From Blastomyces gilchristii SLH14081 (Eukaryota; Ascomycota; Eurotiomycetes; Onygenales; Ajellomycetaceae): DNA of 64,000 nt. Below are positions 58,973 through 64,000 of this stretch, piece by piece. The translations under genes and the position numbers were made by a program. Numbering within the stretch: position 1 is the stretch's first letter; every line of letters begins with the position of its first letter. Location: contig NW_003101674.1 of NCBI RefSeq assembly GCF_000003855.2, positions 25,378-89,377 on the forward strand. Direction: 5' to 3'. The notes under the pieces are model-generated. The model saw only the letters and a list, made by a program, of their open reading frames with translations. It searched no databases and was not told the DNA's origin.

Positions 58973-60136
58973 ATGGCTCCGGCTCAACGACGAGGGCCTT
59001 GGGTACCTGAGGAGGATCAAACATTACTGCAGCTGGTACGCAGTCAAGGTCCGAATAACTGGGTGCGCATCTCACAGCACATGCAATATCGATCACCCAA
59101 GCAATGCAGAGAACGATTTCACCAGAATCTGAAACCTACACTGAATCATGAGCCTATCTCGGTTGAGGAGGGCCTGATGATCGAGAGGATGGTGCACGAG
59201 ATGGGAAAGCGATGGGCGGAAATTGCACGAAGACTAGGGAACCGAAGCGACAATGCCGTTAAGAACTGGTGGAATGGATCGATGAACCGGAAAAGGCGGG
59301 GATTAGCAATTCAAGCCAGAGAGAGCCTTACGCCATCTTCCCGCACATTGAACGGTCGAGTCGAACCTCCTTACCCCAAAAGTTCCATGGCGATACACGG
59401 CCCGTGTGATCGAAGCCATTACCAGGATCCGAACTTTTCCACTCGAACATCGTCCTGGGTGTCGGTTTCTCAACGTGGGCAGCAGCAACTCCCTCCCAAA
59501 TTGCTATGCCCTGAGGCCGACGGAAGGCAACGAAGGGAGCCATGTTCGTCGACTGAGTATGAATACGGATCTCCACTGGGATGGTCGAGGCAGATGCTTG
59601 ACCACCGGTCTCCGATCAGAAACCACCGCCATCTCAGTCCAATCGTCACATATATGCCTCCTACGCATACGGAATTACCTCTCATGTGTTCTCCTTCTAC
59701 CTCCGAAATGTCAAACTCGACCTCAGCCGGTCCACCCTCAATGGTTTCTGATCACAATTCCATCTGTTCTGCATCTCCTCGAACCGCAGCATCCCCTTCG
59801 CTAAATCCAGTGCCTGTCGAAATTCACCCAGGACAAGACGAACGGCGTAGAGGCAGTGCCCCGACCTGTCGATCACCTCCCAACCCGACAGGCCATGACG
59901 AAAATTACCACAGCTCTAAAAACGCTGAATATCACCTGGAACCAGCGGTTCCACGCCGATGGGCCCCAGATATCCCTGCTGCATACCCTCAGGAACCTTC
60001 ACGGCCCCCGCATTGGAAGCACCAACACTCTAATTCCGCCCCTCATAACCAGCTTCCTCCGGCTTCAGAACCGCGAGCTCATGTCCCATCCCCACCTCGA
60101 GACTCGAGAATGGGGCTTGAGACGCTGTTAAATTAA
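58973..60136 (+). CDS. flbD: FlbD-type R2R3 Myb transcription factor
   Basis: 387 residues in one exon. The N-terminus is a two-repeat Myb domain. R2 starts GPWVPEEDQTLLQLVRSQGP (about residues 8-27), with Trp10 and Trp30 and Phe49 in place of the third Trp (CRERFHQNLKP). R3 runs about 60-109, with Ile62 in the first Trp position and Trp81 and Trp100 kept (GNRSDNAVKNWWNGSMNRKRR). This arrangement is typical of FlbD. In Aspergillus nidulans FlbD is a nuclear regulator that helps activate brlA at the onset of conidiation and also acts in sexual development. The tail (110-387) is Pro/Ser-rich and poorly structured. I chose the ATG at 58973 because the family starts just before R2. The frame is open back to an ATG at 58727, which would add 82 hydrophobic residues. 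Regulation in this species is not visible. Confidence 0.93.
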   Translation: MAPAQRRGPWVPEEDQTLLQLVRSQGPNNWVRISQHMQYRSPKQCRERFHQNLKPTLNHEPISVEEGLMIERMVHEMGKRWAEIARRLGNRSDNAVKNWWNGSMNRKRRGLAIQARESLTPSSRTLNGRVEPPYPKSSMAIHGPCDRSHYQDPNFSTRTSSWVSVSQRGQQQLPPKLLCPEADGRQRREPCSSTEYEYGSPLGWSRQMLDHRSPIRNHRHLSPIVTYMPPTHTELPLMCSPSTSEMSNSTSAGPPSMVSDHNSICSASPRTAASPSLNPVPVEIHPGQDERRRGSAPTCRSPPNPTGHDENYHSSKNAEYHLEPAVPRRWAPDIPAAYPQEPSRPPHWKHQHSNSAPHNQLPPASEPRAHVPSPPRDSRMGLETLLN

Positions 60137-63100
60137 TACCCACCTGATTCAACCTTCCAAATTTCTTTACATACTTCATCTCATTTTTAATGAAGCTTTG
60201 TAATTTTTCCTGTTTCGCAATTTTCCTTTGTTGCTGAAATTTCCTTTTGGGTTTCCGCTAGTCGGCGGGGTGTATTTTTGGTCGGCATTTTGTTGTTTTC
60301 ATCATTCTTTTGGCCAATACGATACGAGGGGAATATGGATTTCTTTCTTTTTTCATATATCACCAGCGCATAATGCCTACCATCTATCTACATCATGATT
60401 GCTATATTTTCCTATCTTTTCCTTGCTTGATATGCGGCTTCTAGAGAGCCGCCCGCCGAAAGCGTTCTTTTCTTTCGCGTTATTCTGCACATATACGTTT
60501 GAAATTATTTCAGTACATATTTGTTTTTAATTTCCTTGTGTTACTGGCGGAAATGGCATTTGCTCGTGGATTTGGGACGAGCCCGGTGGAAAAAGTATAA
60601 GGGCTGGCGGGCGGCATTTGTTTTCTGCTATTTTCACCCTATTTTAACCATCAATTATATTTTCTCTTTACCAGCCCCTTGTTGGGTTTTAATTTATATA
60701 TCTATTTTCATTTTTCACGCTGCTATCTTGTATTACCACCATTATATCCTTGTCACCACTATTTAAAATTTAATATGTACTGTACCAGCCAGTACATGCA
60801 TTGTGTTTTTTAACTTTCAATCTCGGGTTGACAGATTCGAAAGTTCAAAAGATCTTCTGAACCCTTCCATGCCACATGCCGGTAGCTCTAACCGCGGTGT
60901 TATCTAACTCCAGTCAGTTACCTCATTCTTGAGAACTTACCCTTTCATTCCCTTGCTTACTCAAATCTGACTTGTTCTACAAAACTCACTTCTGTCTACA
61001 TTGGTTGCCCGCAGCCGCCACGAAACGCCCCATAACCATTCTTTCCTCCGAACTTTACCCTCAGAAAGGCGCGGCGGGATTAAACGGTGTTTGAATCTTT
61101 AGAATCAAACTACACTATACCTAATCGCCCTCCCCTTTGGCACACAGGGCGGCATTTCAAAACGGCATTGGAGACGAGCCACCCTCTAACCCTCCCCCTT
61201 CCCACCCAACGTGTCTTCTTTGTTCGCTCCTTGTTCCTCGTTTCGCCGTTTCTGCCATTCCGAAACGAATAAGCGGCTCTTCGTTTTTGCTGATCTTCGC
61301 ATATTCCGAAGCATGGGCTGCAGCTCTAACCTCGGCGGATTTAAAATAGTTAACCAACCCACGGAGAAACAACGCCCAGAGCCAAAAAGTAAAAATAAAA
61401 TATCGGAACTGCAACCTCCAGTTTCTTCCTGTCCACTAAGTTAACTAACAAAGCCGCTATGGCATTACTAATAGTTGTGTGTTAGCTAACCCTGTTGCTT
61501 TCTCTCCTTCTCATTCCCAAGCCCTTTCCAAGGCTCAGCCCAGCTAACTCCTGCACTACATGTACGCAAATTGCATCTCCTCGTATATGCGTCTGCTGTG
61601 GAAGGCTGTAAGAGGGGAAAGAGAACAAGGCAATCGATCCGTTGTCTGATAAACAAACACTCCATCATGAGAGCTCTCGTATATGTAAGTCTGTACTGTC
61701 TGTGCCTCTGTATGTATTGAGCCATTTACTTTCCGAAGGACTTAGGCCCTCTTTTCCCCGTAACACAAGACGCACAGAGGGGGAGCGTGGAGAACTCTGG
61801 CACATATTTTATGCGGTGTAACCGTCGGCATTTTCCTATTAATTCCTTTATATATATATATATATGTATTATATATATATATATTGTTTTAAAATGGTTT
61901 TTATTTGTCGTTACTCGTTACGGAGTAATTAGAAGCAAGAAATGGGAAATAAAAGGCAAAAGGAAAACCACTGGAGTTTCCTCCATACATTTGGTAACTA
62001 ACGACGTGTTACTTGGATTGAGTGCACTAGATCTACTTCCTTCCTGCAAACTGCCCGTTTGGGTTTCTTGTTTTCAGGCGCCCAGATCTGTCAAAGGGGA
62101 GAGGGCTTTGGTGCAATTATTCCGTAAAACAAAACCTTTTACTCGCTATTTTTAATAGCTTCACTTTATCCCGTTTATTTTGTACGCCGAAGGGTCTCCG
62201 AGAAGTCGGGTTCATGCCAAGCACTTGCTCTGTTCTCATTGTATGTATGTACACTTTTGTAGAAAAAGTAAGTAGTGATTGTTACCACTATGAGTATTAT
62301 TGCATACCTCAATTCGTCAGCTGCTTGTTCAATTTGCATTTTTTATGTCTCATATTGTTGTATGAATATCGGCTCTTAGTAGTACCCATTGATATCAAAC
62401 GGTAACAATAGCGATACATGATAGAAATGACAAAGGTTGGCGGGACATTTTGTCTCCGGTCCCATCCGTAATTCTTGTTCAAGATGGAAACAAACGGCAT
62501 TCAGTTTCCGTTTTTGGAATACGGGGTGTCTTCTGTCAATGGCGGGGTTAGTTCGCGTTCTTCTGGGGGGCAGCTTGGGGGGGGGGGGGTCCTTGCGTCC
62601 TACTTAAACCACTATAATTGTTGCGCCAGGATAAATGATTTCAACGGCCGAGGGAGATGGAGGCTAGACCTATCAAAAAAGTTGCATTATCTATTTAATC
62701 TCTTATCTCCATTAGGATTATCAAATTGTTGAACACGCTTCAGCGATCACGCCCGAGTCTGTGTAGCGGTTTTTAATTTTTTTTTTTTTTTTTTTTGTGC
62801 ATCGGTGCACAGAAGCGTGGAATGTACCGATACAATGCGTAGAGCTCTAAGTTACGGAGTAGGCTCTCGGACTTTTTTTTACGCAGGTAGCAGGTAACCA
62901 GCCATATTGCCCAAGGCCCTACGCCGTTTGGATGATAATAAAATAGTTAGCGGGGTTTCGCGTTCATAGAGGTGATATGATGAGATGATTGGGATGTGTT
63001 CAGGCGATTGCAATATTCCATTTCTCCCCTCCCTTTTCGCCAACCAAACCAGATGAAGCGGGAGGGACGGACAAGGTCAGTTTATCCTCAGTCATGTACA

Positions 63101-64000
63101 TGTACACTACTTCCATTATCGACGATGCAAAGAAGTGTACTGAAACTCGTGCTAGGTGGTCCATGCTGGGCATATTTATGACGTTACACACTGTCTACAC
63201 CTTTTCTAGAGTAATAGTTGGGCCGATAAGGGACACAGAACACATTGAGCACCCCATTCCGCGTCTGGAACCATTGTGTGCGGGAGCCAGGGTAAGGCGG
63301 ATAAGCCCGCAGTGATCATACCTTCCTCGGATTGGGCCAGGATAGTTCCGTTCCGTCCGTGGGGAAATAAAACGGTATAATGCAACATGTAAAAAAATGG
63401 CATTGGCAGTCGAATCGCATTATTCATGCACAGAATCGAATATGATGTCAGACAGACGAGAGCATTACGAGTATAGGGAAGATGTGATAAGAGACATGGG
63501 TTTACGGCAGGGACTCAAAGAAAAATAACGAGGCCACGTTTTCAGAATGCAGCTTGCTCGAAAAAGCGTTTATTCTCGGTCTATAACAACAGAGTAAGGC
63601 GTTTGCATCCTCTTTTCTTCCCGCTACGCTATGTTTACATGTTTACTTGCCCAGAATCTGATAGAGGTTCAATAAAATAGAGTTCGAGATGTGGAGAGCT
63701 TCTTCGGTGGAGCATCATCATACGAATCCTAATTGGCCTAAACATCCAGAGAACTGATTAAGGTGTACCAAGGGCAATGCTAGCGCAACTTAATTTGGAC
63801 GTTGGAGATCCTCCGCTCCCGCCCGTTCGAGATGGTGGGTTCTGCCTCGTGTGTCAGAGTCTGTGAGCGTACAACCTATATCAAGCGGTTGTATATCTGT
63901 GTTTGGCATTTGCATGGCTTTTCCCGGGAGTACGAAAACTTCCTATCGAAATACCCCTTTGGGACGGCGCCCCCTTTCCTGTGGAACTCTCCAACGCTTT
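60137..64000. other. Region downstream of flbD
   Basis: No gene recognised in 3.9 kb. Contents are a T-rich probable 3' UTR to about 60.8 kb, a (TA)n tract at about 61850-61884, a run of G near 62578-62590 and a run of T near 62777-62797. Short open frames on both strands lack resemblance to known families. A gene could begin beyond the right edge. Confidence 0.5.

Overview
The window is a piece of a filamentous ascomycete chromosome and falls into two parts of sharply different base composition. The right part holds two recognisable nuclear genes with short GT-AG introns of 86 nt. They are a fungal TPR-containing O-GlcNAc-transferase-like protein and the Myb developmental regulator FlbD. The left 35 kb is AT-rich and full of transposons decayed by C-to-T and G-to-A transitions, the signature of repeat-induced point mutation (RIP). 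This two-compartment layout, the Gypsy-rich AT isochore and the protein matches suggest an onygenalean dimorphic fungus. Blastomyces or a relative is my best inference, but the species cannot be proven from the sequence.

Positions 1-35035 form one set of transposons nested inside each other. Four classes are present. (a) Two Ty3/Gypsy families, called A and B here, carry a decayed chromodomain after the integrase. Family A has LTRs of about 293-333 bp and 5-bp target duplications; family B has LTRs of about 550 bp. (b) A Tad1/LINE-1-like non-LTR retrotransposon occurs as three 5'-truncated copies with (TAA)n tails and 13-14 bp target duplications. (c) A roughly 378-bp tRNA-derived SINE has the same kind of tail. 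(d) A 6.35-kb hAT DNA transposon is accompanied by a 506-bp MITE that shares its ends. Target duplications and paralogous empty sites give most junctions to the base. Reading outward in: SINE-2 (23429-23479, 29832-30147, 35009-35035) contains MITE-4, which contains SINE-3, then hAT-2, Gypsy A2, Gypsy B2, Gypsy B1 (inverted), and finally SINE-1 and LINE-1. SINE-2 was also hit by hAT-1 (carrying MITE-2) and by Gypsy A3 (carrying MITE-3), and MITE-4 by Gypsy A1 (carrying LINE-2).

From about 35.5 kb the composition returns to normal. 35.58-38.53 kb is non-coding or leader sequence. The O-GlcNAc-transferase-like gene spans 38772-44007 in three exons (1,687 residues) and has short upstream ORFs and a probable 5'-UTR intron. 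A gap of about 15 kb without a recognisable gene follows, rich in homopolymer and simple-repeat tracts, with one possible tRNA-derived repeat at 49.3-49.6 kb. flbD lies at 58973-60136 in one exon (387 residues). The last 3.9 kb holds nothing I can call a gene.

The most interesting signal is that the LINE and the SINE end in the same kind of module: a hairpin with a TCT loop followed at once by a nearly identical short sequence and a (TAA)n tail. This suggests the SINE is copied by the LINE's reverse transcriptase. All domain assignments come from reading translations by eye; no database search was run.
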